Source: Hydractinia symbiolongicarpus (Eukaryota; Cnidaria; Hydrozoa; Anthoathecata; Hydractiniidae). From it: 64,000 nt of DNA. This document shows positions 34,761-56,580 of the stretch, one piece after another (within the stretch, counting starts at the first letter, position 1; each line of letters opens with the position of its first letter). The notes beneath the pieces are model-generated. The model saw only the letters and a program-made list of their open reading frames with translations, did not search any database and had not been told where the DNA came from. The translations under genes and the position numbers were made by a program. The stretch spans positions 19,213,501 to 19,277,500 of the forward strand of contig NC_079880.1 in NCBI RefSeq assembly GCF_029227915.1, in the 5' to 3' direction.

Positions 34761-36256
34761 AATACGTTTTGTAGAACAAGTTATGTCATATGTTTATACA
34801 TGCTACTCACAAGAGGGGACTTTACTAGGAGCAGAAACACAAACTTTTATGAATGCACCTCACTCGGTAAAACTATCGTGTTCTGTATGTTCGTAATGTG
34901 CAAATAAACAAGGAAAACAATACCTGCAAGATATTATATAATTTTTAAACAAAAATGGTTTTATTTAAGTATAGCAGCTATACGGAGTATTACTCCTTAT
35001 GAAATTATTCCTTATAAAATCTCACTCCGGACGGCACAAGGCAACTGGTATTGTTATAAATGGCAATCTGAGCGACTTAAACGCCTGGTTGGGTGCTTAA
35101 GTGCAAAAAAACTATACCGCACCATGCAGGTAGAAAAGAAGATTTCTATATCCATGGTTGCACATACGTAAGGGCCTTCGTACAGGTATACGGTGTGTCG
35201 CAATTCAATGCGATAAAGCATTTTGGATCTAATGTCTTTCTTAAAAAGTAACTCTCCCGCAACTTCAGCTTAATAAAAAACCTGTCATTACGCTGTCATA
35301 TAAAAAAAGGTTCAGAATTTTTCATTTTACAAAATAATAATGCATTGCACAAAGCAATTGCTTGAAAATATGCTTTAATGTCATAAGTTTTTACCTCAAA
35401 AGATGTTATAATTTTATTTTTTATGAGGTAATTTTGCTGTTGTTCTAATCACAACGTCTTTGTTGTTTATCAAAGCTGATCACTGCAATCATCAAAAAAA
35501 AGATTTAGTTGTTATTCTTTGTATATTATTTTATTTTATCTTCTCAAGTGAAGAAGATTTATTCAATATATCAATTTTAATGATTTGCTGGTTGACAAGG
35601 ATTTGTTGGCATCATTTTACGCTTGCATGGTAATATAAACAAACACGAGATCTATGCATACGCCACAAACACTGACATAAATATCAACGTGTTTATTACT
35701 AGAACCGCGATGTCTTTGCTTTCTTGACATCCTGGGACAGAGCACCGCCCTCGACATCGGTCTATTTATTTTATGGCGGCATTAAAATATTGCCGTTTAC
35801 TGTCGCTTTTTTAAAATTTTGAAAGCGTACTTTCATGCCAAAATAATGCTAATTAGGGCACGGTATATTTAACCGCCCTCTCTTGAATAACCCTACCCAT
35901 GTAAACGTGCCAGAGTTCAAGAAGTACCCATATTTCAATAAGTGGCAATATTGCATTAGCTCCGTCCTTCTTTCAATTAGGCGCCGATAGGAATGTCATA
36001 TAACTAGTCGATAAGGCCCGGTAAAAAAAGAATTTGTCTATTGAATAAAGCTTATAACGCTGATCGAGAAAATGTACAGGATCGTGTGATTTTAACGAAG
36101 ATTTTTTTTGGACATTTGTGTACCCGTTTTTTCCATTCTATAGAACTTAAAATGCTGATCAAGAAAATATGTAGCACCCTGTATTTCTTGTTACAGAGAT
36201 AGTTGATGGCGTCTTTAACCGGACTTTCTTGTTATACCTGGCAATAATACGTGAGT
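34761..36256. other. Stretch without a recognised gene
   Basis: AT-rich DNA between the satellite and the MITE. No coding exon, array or transposon that I can support. Confidence 0.45.
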
Positions 36257-36426
36257 GCCATTTGAATCAACCTCGTCCCCAGGGTCTTGTAGCCCCTGAG
36301 CCGTTATTACGGACCCTGGAACACGCTGGTCACGTGATACAAAAATGCCTAGATATGCTTTTTCGCCGCTATCAATTTCATCAACAAGGCAAAATGCCCT
36401 AGGAACGAGGTTGCCATATAAATGGC
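36257..36426. mobile_element. MITE-like element with CAACCTCG terminal inverted repeats
   Basis: The left end GCCATTTGAATCAACCTCGT...CCAGGG is matched by the reverse complement of the right end ...CCCTAGGAACGAGGTTGCCATATAAATGGC. The inverted repeats are about 30 bases with a few differences, and the whole element is about 170 bp. The ends resemble a GGAACGAGGTTG repeat I remember from several invertebrate genomes. It encodes nothing. Confidence 0.65.
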
Positions 36427-37812
36427 GTTGATCTTATTGATTGATGGGAGGCATATGTGATAAAAGTTTCTCTTACTTAAAATTTTTAGAGGGAGTGCAG
36501 GAAGGGGGGAGAAAAACGGTTCGGGCGTAATTAATGACGCTGAATAAAGATTAGGTATCAGTATTGTCTTCTGAAAGTATTGCGGATCTTCCTGCCCAAC
36601 CTTCCCTTTCTAAATATTACCGGTATGTTTGATAAAAAGTATTAAGAACTGATTTTAGTTCTCCAGAAGAAAGATAAATGTTACTTCTATGTCCTACGAT
36701 TTACATTGTTGTTAAGCTGCCTTAAAAAAGTGCGGTTAAATAAAGATGGCTATAAAATCTAAAATCTTGAGTCTGTTTGGTTGCGTGATTGTCGTCACAA
36801 TGGCGTAGAAACCGGACGTATTTTCAAAAACGTTGCGAAATATTTTGTTGTAAAAGAGATAATCGAGTCAAGTGCTGTATAAACAAGACAAAAAAACTTC
36901 AACCAAAGGGACTTCTGTTGTTGTGTTTTTGTTGTTGTTTTTACTGCCTAGCTAAGAATGTTATATCTCTTTCCTCATCTTGGAGTTTGTTAATTCTAAC
37001 TTTCGAGACAACATTGTTTTCACTTCCTCTTTACATCTGCGGTTGGTTTTTTCCTTCGTGATGTAATTTTGTCTCGAAGGCTTACTGTGCATTTTAAATT
37101 TCCTGTTACGTGAAGTTCCTACTTAACAGATATATTTAATGAAAAAATAGTCATATTTTTTCAGATTTATTTTTGGTTTGAGGTTGCTAGCTGTAACTAG
37201 TAGCAAGATTCATTATGGCTACAGATAAGTTGTGAATGCAGGCATCGTGATAGACAAAAAGAACAATTAGCTATGTAGCTAGCTATATAGCTATGTGTGT
37301 TATGTATGTATACGCATGTCCATTGTTCTAGATACAAAAAAACTTGTTCATATTCTGCTAGGTAGCGCCAGCCAGCTACAGGTGAATAACTTTTGTTGTG
37401 AATCACTTTTAACAAGAAAAATAAAATTGGTGTGACTTTTAGGAAAAAATTTGAGAAGGGTAAACAAACTTATTTGTTGCTGTCCCTTATCAGCTAGAGT
37501 GTGCTAGTGTTTATGGTACTAGTATTTGCTTATTCTCATTTTGTGTGTTTTTCAAGGGTCATTTACAAACCAATTAGGACAGCAACCTAACATCTGACCA
37601 CCTTGTCTTATAACCCATTCTAACACATTTTTATATCCAGCTAATAGAGAAGATTCAAGCTTTTGCTGTTCTGGAATAAGTAAGCTCCTAAATCTCTAGC
37701 AGTATACAGCTTTTGTTTTACTTATTATATAATATGTTATATAAATATAACTATATAAATATGGTTTTAGATCTAGAAAAATTCAACTATAGTATCCAAG
37801 AGGTATATACAG
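36427..37812. other. Upstream region of the NCOA4-like gene
   Basis: No coding sequence recognised. TATATACAG directly before 37813 looks like a splice acceptor, so a 5' UTR exon may lie somewhere in this stretch. The open frame 36789-37061 has no recognisable domain. Confidence 0.35.
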
Positions 37813-37813
37813 T

Positions 37814-40800
37814 ATGCATTCGATGGAGTACTTACTTAAAGAAGTTCACACAAAATTAAAGACTGCTGAAAACACTTTACAGAAATGTGAACAAGAAGTA
37901 TTGTATCTGACAAAGAATTTTGAAACAGCAAAATATTCTATCTTAAAGTCTGTAGATCGACATATTGAAACATTGCAATGTCGTTCAAAGTGGTAGGTAA
38001 TAACTTATTAAAGTTTTAAAACTATAGCACATTTGTTACTTTTAATATCTGACAGAGCTTGCAAGGCAGATAAAATTTTCCATATAAATTGATTTTAAAA
38101 CTTTTTTGATAGCATTTTCTTTAAACTGAATTTTTGACTGTATGTCACGCAACACAGTCCAAGAATAAGGTATTTAGTAGATCTCTATGCTAATCAAGGT
38201 AAATACAATTTATAACTTTTTTTAAAAAAATGCTTGCATACTTTCCACTAAAAAAGAGTTGTAAGATATGTACCTTCTTTTTTAACTCACTCAGCTTGGA
38301 TGGGCTCTAAATGTAATACTATTTTAACTGTTTTTGTGACGTCCAGCATACGGAAAATAGCTCTATTTTTTTATCTATGAATGTGCACCAAGTTTTTTGT
38401 CACAAAAAAGTTTGCATACAAAATTTAACAAAAGTCAATGAGTTATGAAATAAAATAATAATTGTTATGAAAAATGGTAACCTGAGCAGCCTATTTCAAT
38501 AGTATATATCCTTCACTAAAAGATGTTTGTTAGACAAGCAAGGTTTCGTAAAAGTATGCATTTTTAGGTATTTTCAGTCACAATGGTTTTATTATATACC
38601 TTTTGTTTTCTTATATAATGAAAAAATGTATTAGAGGTGTAAAATTTGGAAATGGGTCTCATTTGGTCTTGGGTTGTCCTCAGGTGCCGTCAGATGAACC
38701 CAAACTTAAAAATGCAATGCAATGGTTTCAATAATCTTTATTTAATACATTTTTTTATTTTTTATGGTGATAATTTAGTATCTATGTTAATAGTGAGTGC
38801 ATTATATTTTACTGTTGTTTTTATGCTGGTGTGTGGCGTTTGATGATTTTTAGAAAACTTGAACCATTAAAATGGAATTTTGAAGTTTTATTTTATTGTA
38901 AACAAATAATTTTCGCCATGAGCGAAGTTGAAACCATAACATTAAAAGAACAACAAGCAACCTACCGTAATGGTCCAAACAAGGCCCCTGGGTGCTTATA
39001 AAAATTCTGGATTTATTGCATGGGCGCTTAATCGAGGGGGGGGGGGGCACTATAAAAAAGATAACGGTAATTTTTAATTTTGTTTTTTTTCCTGAAAAAT
39101 ATAACTGAATAAAAGATGTTACATAATGAAGTTTAGTCTAGTTTCTAGGTTTTTTTAGTTTTGATTTTTATACAACATCGATATCATCTGTGTTTTTTTA
39201 TTCCCAATATAAGAAAGTAAAATTTCCAAATGAGCGCCCAGTTTTTCAAGGTAGTTTTCGATTAAGTGCCCCCTTTTATTAGGTCGGTGCTTATTCGAGT
39301 TGGGGCGCTTAATGCTGGGCACTTATTGAAATTTAGGGAAATTACCTGGGAAAAATGCTGGGCGCTTAATTGGATCATTACTCTATTTTTAGTGCTGACT
39401 TACCAAAGTGGAGTTGGTGTGTGCGAAATGGCCACTATAAACTATAAATATGCACTATGTAAAAGCCAACTTTAAATATATGGAACAGATAGATCTTTTC
39501 AATGTTCAGAAAAATAGAAATCAATGTCTCTGTTTGAGAATAAAAATGGATAATAGGGACTGTTAAAACGCGTTTGTTAACTGACAAATACCTTTTAGAT
39601 TTTCAGCTAGGTTATTTTTTTATGAGGCCATGTCTATAAGGTTTTCATCGGTATGTCCTTTTTAAACACAATTGTTAATATTTTTTGATTAAATATAAAT
39701 AGATTAAATAGATTCCCAATTCTCAACCAACCATGGTGGGCAATGTGTATTAGCTCCCCTCCTACAATAAATCTTGTGCTTCATTGTTGTCTTTGTGAAC
39801 AAAATTTTGGTTAGTATTAAAATGAAAGGGTTTTTAAAAGCCAATTAAACTGATGTCTAATCATAAGTAGTCATTGTCGTGTTTTGTTGGCTGCAATTAA
39901 GAAACATGAATTTAAACACGACTTCCTGTTGTATTTAATTGTTATTTTGCTAACTAATCGAAAATTTAAAAAAAAAGTTCTCTGTGCTTACAAACTAATC
40001 ATTTTTTTAAAAACGGTTAAGGATGTTGCCATAATTGGAGTTATAGCCAAGTGCTAGTTACTGACCATGACCTTTAATTTTTTTAAGTCTTTTTATTTTT
40101 TTTGTTTTTTATTTGAGTAAACATGAGTATTTGAGTAACTTGATTTTTTAGACAATTTCGACATGCTTACAAAAAATCTCAATTGCATTCTATGTCAATG
40201 CTGGACTTCCCTATCTTAACTATATCCACACCAAATCATCAATAAAACATTTATATGCAAAATATATCTTGAAATCAGAAAAAAGTTTGAGATTAACTTT
40301 TGTTTAATTTGAGATTAACTTTTGTTTTTGTGTTTGCACTCTGGATGCTTTTTATTACGATCAAAAAAGTATATTTAATTTTTACACTTCTACTCATTGT
40401 TTAATGTTATTTTTCCTGTCTATATGTCTGTAAGCATGGTTATCACATGATAATTGAAAAAAAGTCACCATCCTGCTAGCTGTCACTCTGATTGGCAAGA
40501 TATTTAAAGTGCAACTTTATATTTTTAGGCTGAGTTGCCACCTCAATAGTAGTTACCATTTAAAGAGAGACTCATTACAAACGCAAATATCAGAGCTACA
40601 AGAAACATCGTGTGCATTGAAAGGATGTCTTAAAGCTGCAGATAGTGGAGATGTCGATGAAGAATCTTTACGAAATTTCGTCAAACAGACTCTAATTCTT
40701 AGTGATAGTGCACCCTTGTTGCTTACGGAGAATGGTAAGATACAAATTGATTATATGACTTTTATGGATGGCACTTTTTTGAACTGAAACACTGAATGTA

Positions 40801-42351
40801 TCCTGTATAAATAAACAAACAAATGTATGAATGAATGAATGAATGAATGAATGAATGAATGAATGAATAAAGTAATATGAATAAAAGAATATCTCTCTAC
40901 GTGTTTATGATGTGTACAAAACAACAAGAAAAGAAAAAAATTTAGAACTTCTGCATAAACTTTATTTTTCATCTGTTAATTTACACTCTGGTGTGAACTA
41001 AGTTATTTAGTTACGAGCTTTTATAACAATAGCAGGTCGCTATATTGGAGCATGAAATTGCTGAAATACCTAATTATGCATGTCATTTTTAAAATGCGAT
41101 TTTTAAAATAGGCATTTTACAGCTTTGGTTATTAGATATTGTGTTGGTAGTGGTTTCGTTTAACTACAACGTGTTTGACGTAATAAAAATAAAATTGATC
41201 TGCTGTCTCTTCTAGGATCCATGAAGTTTACTTGCGACAATGAGAAGTTAGAAGAAATGATCATTGGCTTTGGTGAAGTTGATATTGGTCCCCAGGCTAC
41301 TGATGATGACGAAGAGGAGGAATATGATTTGCTGTCAGATGCTGATGGTGATAATGATGACATGGTAGTGTTTGGACGCAGCAAAGAAGAACAGATAAAA
41401 CATTCAATGGAGAAGACATTGGAGGAAATAGAGATGAAAATGAAATCCATTGAAATGCAGCATATGACGTCGGAATCTGCGCTAGAAGATTTGAAAAAGT
41501 TGGATTTTGATGACGATGATGAAAACGAGGAGGTGGAGGAGGAGGAGAACATGTGTTGGCTTGTGCAGAGATCAAAAGCAGCGAGTTCAAATTGCGAGTT
41601 CGATTCTCCAGGATATAATTCGATGTGGTTGATGGACCATGAAATTATTGAATGCGAAAACGACTATGAAACTGTTTCACCGCCCTTCTCCTTTGATGAT
41701 GAGATTACTAATGCGTTTAACAATAAATATGTCTCAAGATATGAACGCCCAACGTTTCTTCCAAGTGAAGACATAAAAGATTGGACTGTGAATGTCTCGC
41801 AAGACCACAAGTGGATGACGAGCGAGGACAACGACATAAAAGTGGCTTCACTTGTGTCATTTGAGCACTTTGACCGGCCCCTATTTCATTGGATGCCTTC
41901 AGAAATAAACACGGACAGTCATGACCATTTCGACAACCGCCACTTTATCGATCCGTTGATGAAGAGCAAGTTCAACAGTGCCCCGAAAATATCAGATGTG
42001 CACTCTAACAAAGAGAAAAACAAGATAAATAGTACAAAATTGATTGATCAGCTAAATGTAGCTCATTATGACACCATATTAAATTCTAATTTGTCGTTAT
42101 ATCTCTGGAAGCCGGAAATTAGTAGAAATGTTAAGACCGGAATCGAAACAAATGAAAATGTGGAGCACATGGATGCCATTTTAAAACGTCCGTTGCAATC
42201 ATATTTGAAAAAACCTACGGGACCGAGTTCTGATCATTCCTCGTGCGCTTGGTTAGTTGGAAAATCTAGTGAACAATGTAACGCATGCAGTCAAACATGT
42301 GCTTTCGAAATAGATAACAACGAATGGTTGAAAACTGCTACTGGTTGGTGA
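37814..42351 (+). CDS. NCOA4: NCOA4-like protein (ARA70 domain, ferritinophagy receptor family)
   Basis: Three exons: 37814-37992 (ATG at 37814 or in-frame 37823; donor TG|GTAGGT), 40529-40734 (acceptor TTTTTAG; donor AATG|GTAAGA) and 41216-42351 (acceptor TCTTCTAG; TGA). The total is 1521 nt, or 506 residues. The first two exons and the start of the third give a coiled-coil-like domain with 'SVDRHIETLQCRSKWL', then 'SDSAPLLLTENGSMKF' and an Ile-Ile-Gly-Phe-Gly block. This fits the ARA70 domain of NCOA4 (SRHLECLRSREVWLYEQ and the STVLLFEADTI region in human). An acidic stretch follows (about 155-180). The rest contains repeated Trp-Leu/Trp-Met motifs (Cys-Trp-Leu-Val, Met-Trp-Leu-Met, Ala-Trp-Leu-Val, Glu-Trp-Leu), as in NCOA4, and a Cys cluster (Cys-Asn-Ala-Cys-Ser-Gln-Thr-Cys) near the end. 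Vertebrate NCOA4 binds ferritin and delivers it to autophagosomes in an iron-dependent way. The overall identity is low, so the role is inferred. Confidence 0.7.
38985..39375. repeat. Dispersed GGGCGCTTAAT-type repeat patch
   Basis: In the first NCOA4-like intron, GGGCGCTTAAT or its complement recurs: TGGGCGCTTAATCGAG, GAGCGCCCAG, CGATTAAGTGCCCC, GGGGCGCTTAATGCTGGGCACTTATT and CTGGGCGCTTAATTGG. A 12-G run lies at 39036-39047. Similar motifs occur at about 63030-63070. It looks like a degenerate interspersed repeat with no coding content. Confidence 0.5.
40827..40868. repeat. (TGAA)n microsatellite
   Basis: About ten pure tetranucleotide repeats within the second intron of the NCOA4-like gene. 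Confidence 0.95.
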
Positions 42352-42673
42352 AGTTCTCTAACGTCTTCCATATAATTCTTGATTAGTAATATGAGTATAA
42401 CCGTATAGACGTTTGTCTCGATAATTAATGGCTGTCATGTGAATACAAAGTATAACCTATTTTGTTTTTGTTGATACTTGATACGTCCGGTTGAAACCAC
42501 GCATTTTTAATGATGTTCTAACTAAGTTGGATTAGACATTTTGGATAATAAGGCTATTACGGAGATCAAACTCTGATACAACGCTTTCGCTAAGTGGTTT
42601 CTTTGTGTGAAAAATGTCGCATATATTTTATCTTGTTATATAACCATTATTCTTTCTTGTAAATGTGTGTTTA

Positions 42674-42679
42674 AATAAA
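42674..42679 (+). terminator. Poly-A signal candidate for the NCOA4-like gene
   Basis: AATAAA about 320 bases after the stop, followed by a T/GT-rich stretch (TTTTTACAGAGAGTTGTTTT), the usual arrangement for cleavage and polyadenylation. Confidence 0.55.
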
Positions 42680-44238
42680 TCAATGTTTTTACAGAGAGTT
42701 GTTTTATAATTTGCAGAATAGAATAAAAAATGGTCTAATAAGGGTATTGCAATGTTAAATTACGTACCTATCTTAACGAGGCTACAAAACTACTGTTGGT
42801 TTTTGACTATAGTAACTTCACGAAAGTCGATTTAATGGCGGTGGAAAAGGTTATGGTCACTGAGGGCAAAAACAACAACTGCAGCTTCTCATGTTGTCTG
42901 TTTCCTCATCAAAAACTTTCAATTTTCCGATATTTCTATATTTTACAGACCCTAGCTTATTTTTACAGCCAAAAAGAATACCAAAGGAAAATTTTTCTTC
43001 TTTTAGAAAATAAAAGTAATAAGTTAGCAATTTCACCTTAAGAAAGTAATTATTCATAAAGAGGTAGTCTAAACGTCTATGTGGTTTTAAAGTGTGTTTC
43101 ATCTCTTCCACCTTGACCTTTTGAGTGGTTCGTTTTTAGCTCGCCATTCTTCGGATGTGCAGGGATCGTTTTGTAGACCCTTTGATTAGACGTTTATGCA
43201 CATCCTCCAGACAGGAGCAGCATGTCGAGTCGCAGTCTTCAGTTAAGGGCGCCTCCTTGATTGGATTGTTGACAAGTAGTTTACCTTATATGGTCGCATA
43301 AAAGTAGACGGACGGCTATGATATAAAGCGCATCGTACCTTATTAAAATATTTTTCACGTGATTGTTGAAAATATTTAGGGAGAAGTTAGCGAAGTTTCT
43401 GATTCCAAAGGTATTTATCCTGACCAACAATCGTTTGGACTTCATTTAGGACACTCAGGCTCCGTAGACAGGTCAGCCCCCCTTCATAGAACGTGAAATA
43501 AATGATGGTTACTGAAATGAAAACTGGTAGAAGCAAGTAAAGACGCGAATGGTCCCTTAGCGTCCAACACAAATTGGCGTCCAACATAAGCAACATAACG
43601 AAATGCCATCTGTTGTTGAGAAACATAAAAGAGAAAAGAAAAGAAACATAAAATTTTTCCTCTGGCTCAACGTTGAGGTAGCCGGTGGTCAAAAATTGCG
43701 ATCAAATACGACAGATTGTCGAATAATAATGACAGGGCTATGTTTTCGAAAAAACTGCGTAAAGACCAAAATGGAAAACAAAGAAAACTAGAAAAGAATT
43801 AAAGAATAAATAATGAATAAATAAATAAAGATTGAATGAATGAATGAATGAATGAATGAATGAATCAAGGTATATCATTGTTTAAATACAGAGACTAAAA
43901 CAAATGTTAAGTCCATAAATTTTTTTTAACCATGATAATACATAAATAGAATAAATAATATAATCCTTAAACTACATAAATAATACTACAAAATAATAAA
44001 CAAAAAATCTAAAAAAATTGTCCTGTAGACAAGTCATGGTTGTACTGTCTAAATAATATTAAAATAGAATTTTTAATAAGTTTTACGTTAACTTGTTTGG
44101 ACGCAGCTGATAAACAACAGCGAATAAACACCAAATTTCTTTTTAATTAAATGTAAACAACATATCTGACGCAAGATGGTATCCCATAGAGGGCGTATCC
44201 AACCGAGGGCGTATCCAATTGTTATTCCCCACTATGGT
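42680..44238. other. Intergenic stretch between convergent NCOA4-like and PHTF genes
   Basis: Open frames at 42796-43111 and 43387-43692 have no recognisable domain and I do not call them. GAGGGCGTATCCAA occurs twice near 44195-44220. Confidence 0.4.
43832..43865. repeat. (TGAA)n microsatellite
   Basis: A second run of about eight TGAA units, downstream of the NCOA4-like gene and the same motif as the one in its intron. Confidence 0.95.
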
Positions 44239-44244
44239 TTTATT
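44239..44244 (-). terminator. Poly-A signal candidate for the PHTF gene
   Basis: TTTATT on the plus strand is AATAAA on the minus strand, about 170 bases beyond the likely stop codon. Confidence 0.35.
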
Positions 44245-44415
44245 TTCCAAAGCTAAAACACAAAAGTCAAGAAATAACCGTTAAATTTACGTTAGCATAA
44301 TGATCAGTCATACTTTAACGTAAAACTGTTTGCAGAAAAAAAACACCTCAAGATTTTTTTAAAATGGAAGGACATTTTTTTAAAAAAGCAGAGGTTAGCA
44401 AAGTTATAAATACCC

Positions 44416-54503
<10,088 letters not shown>

Positions 54504-56514
54504 ATGCTGATAAAGCCAAGCAGTTACAGACTTGAGTTCTTTTAAAGTTAATCTGTTGATACATGTACAAACGCCACAGCACTGGTATCAGCTTTTTCAC
54601 ATGCAGCTTTGAAATGTGAACAGCTTTTAACCTTTTGTATTAGTTATATATAACACACTAAATGTTAATTTCAAAATAAATGACATGTTAATGAAGAAAA
54701 AATTCAAAAAATGGAAAACGGAAAGTATAATAGTATTAAATTCAAATAATTCAAATTCTTTAAAGTTGTAATTAAAAATTAATGTAGATGACAGACGCCT
54801 TTGTTAAAATTGTTGTTCAAAAAAGTGTTGTAGAGCTATATTCTAGCAGCTGTGTCTTTTAAAGTTAAAAATGAATTACAAACATGGACTCACATGAGAA
54901 TAACACAAAACTATACATTTGAGTTCTGCAAAATAAAATGTTCGAAGAGACCCAAAGAAACTTTGAACAGGGTTAGAACTCAATGCATTATTAAATTTTT
55001 TATTTTGGATGTTTATTCGAAATGTCACAAAAATTTGGCGGAAATTGTATCACTTAATCTAAGTCTTTTAGGCTTAGATTAAGGTGAATAGCAAGAGTTC
55101 CTACAGACTCTCTTAAACTAAGTCTAACTTCAAGCAGAACAAAAAATCTTAATCTAAAAACAAAATAACAAATAACTAACACCTCTTTATTAATAATAGC
55201 AATATTCTCTCTGCCTGTCTGAAAAAGAAAAGTCAAATAGTCTATAATTTAGATGAGGGGCAGGCCAATAGATTCTTTATGGGTTAAGGACTACACTGTT
55301 TTATAATTACAGTACCATCTTAAACAAAATTCAGATGGTAACTGGTTGCCACTTGTGCTATGGATGCACAAATTATCAATGCGGAAAATATATGACGGGC
55401 AAAAACATGAGGACTGGCTAGTATTTTATATTAACACACTAGAAAATACTTAATAATATGCATATTAACATACCCATATACCAGACAAGGTAATGTATAT
55501 TAGCTTCATTGCTGATGTACATAAAAAAGGAAACAGCTCATGGAGGTCCATTGTCAACTGTTAGCATTAATTCACTGAAGACACACACAAATGTTTATAG
55601 AAAATTTCAGGTTAATAAATTACATCACATAAGTGATTTCAACATCATTAAGTAAAAGTAAGCGGTAAGGCCATGTGACACACATGTCAATTAATTGAAC
55701 ACGTAATATAAAAACAAAATATTCTGAATATTTAAATCAGGAATAGGCCTAATGTAATTATGCTATGGCTCTAGATGATATACAAAATTAAAGTAGTAGG
55801 AACCATAATTAAAATTCAATAAAATCACTATAAAGAAAGATCACCCATGTTAAACGGAAGTTATAGAATAATATTGCAAGTTATAATAGTGCAACTATTA
55901 CTAGTGAGACAAAACAAATTGAAAAGAATTTAAAATATTTTTTAATTGTATGATTAGAAATATTAATGAAACTATTAATTACATCATAAAGAAATCTCTG
56001 ACACAAATTATTATGGTGTGGTAATATGTACTATTTGATCAGTGTTTCAAACTCTACGCAAAAGAAAAAACAGGTTGAAAAATTTCTGGAATTTTTATTT
56101 TTTACAGTAGAAAAGACAGGTCATTAATGATAATTAGTTGCAAAAGTTACAGCTCTAATAGGAGAAGATAATATGGTAAAATAACATATATATGCAAAAC
56201 TCTTCAAAACCTTGAGAAAAAAGTCTGTGCTGTTCGCTTGATTAAAATATTGACGGAGGTTAAGGATCCCATTGTCTAACAATTACTGCATTAAGCCTTT
56301 GTTTTTCCCTAAAAACAGGATTACACATTGCATAATATTAAGTGAGATGTTATCAGAGGTTATGAAGTATCAACAACAACAACAGTTCTTTTAAAAAATT
56401 GTATTTCAATTACCATCTTTGTAATTAAAAATTATAGTCAGTTAATAAATTGCGAAATAAGAACCAGCAGACTTGCTTTAGAAAAGACATCAGCATATTG
56501 AGGCATCATCATTA

Positions 56515-56580
56515 TCGACTTAACGTCTACTTTCCATGCTAGCATGGGTTGGACAGGGTATATTAATGGCCTTTAATCTG
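56515..56580. repeat. Dispersed repeat with CCATGCTAGCATGG core
   Basis: TTAACGTCTACTTTCCATGCTAGCATGGGTTGGACAGGG resembles a short repeat I remember as very common in several marine invertebrate genomes. The core CCATGCTAGCATGG is a perfect palindrome. Only one copy is seen here. Confidence 0.45.

Noticed and set aside
41160-41590. Minus-strand Ser- and Pro-rich open frames
   Set aside because: They are antisense shadows of the acidic stretch in exon 3 of the NCOA4-like gene.
43387-43692. A 101-codon minus-strand frame with a hydrophobic middle
   Set aside because: No ATG-based start in good context, no splice signals that connect it to anything and no recognisable family. It could be a chance frame.
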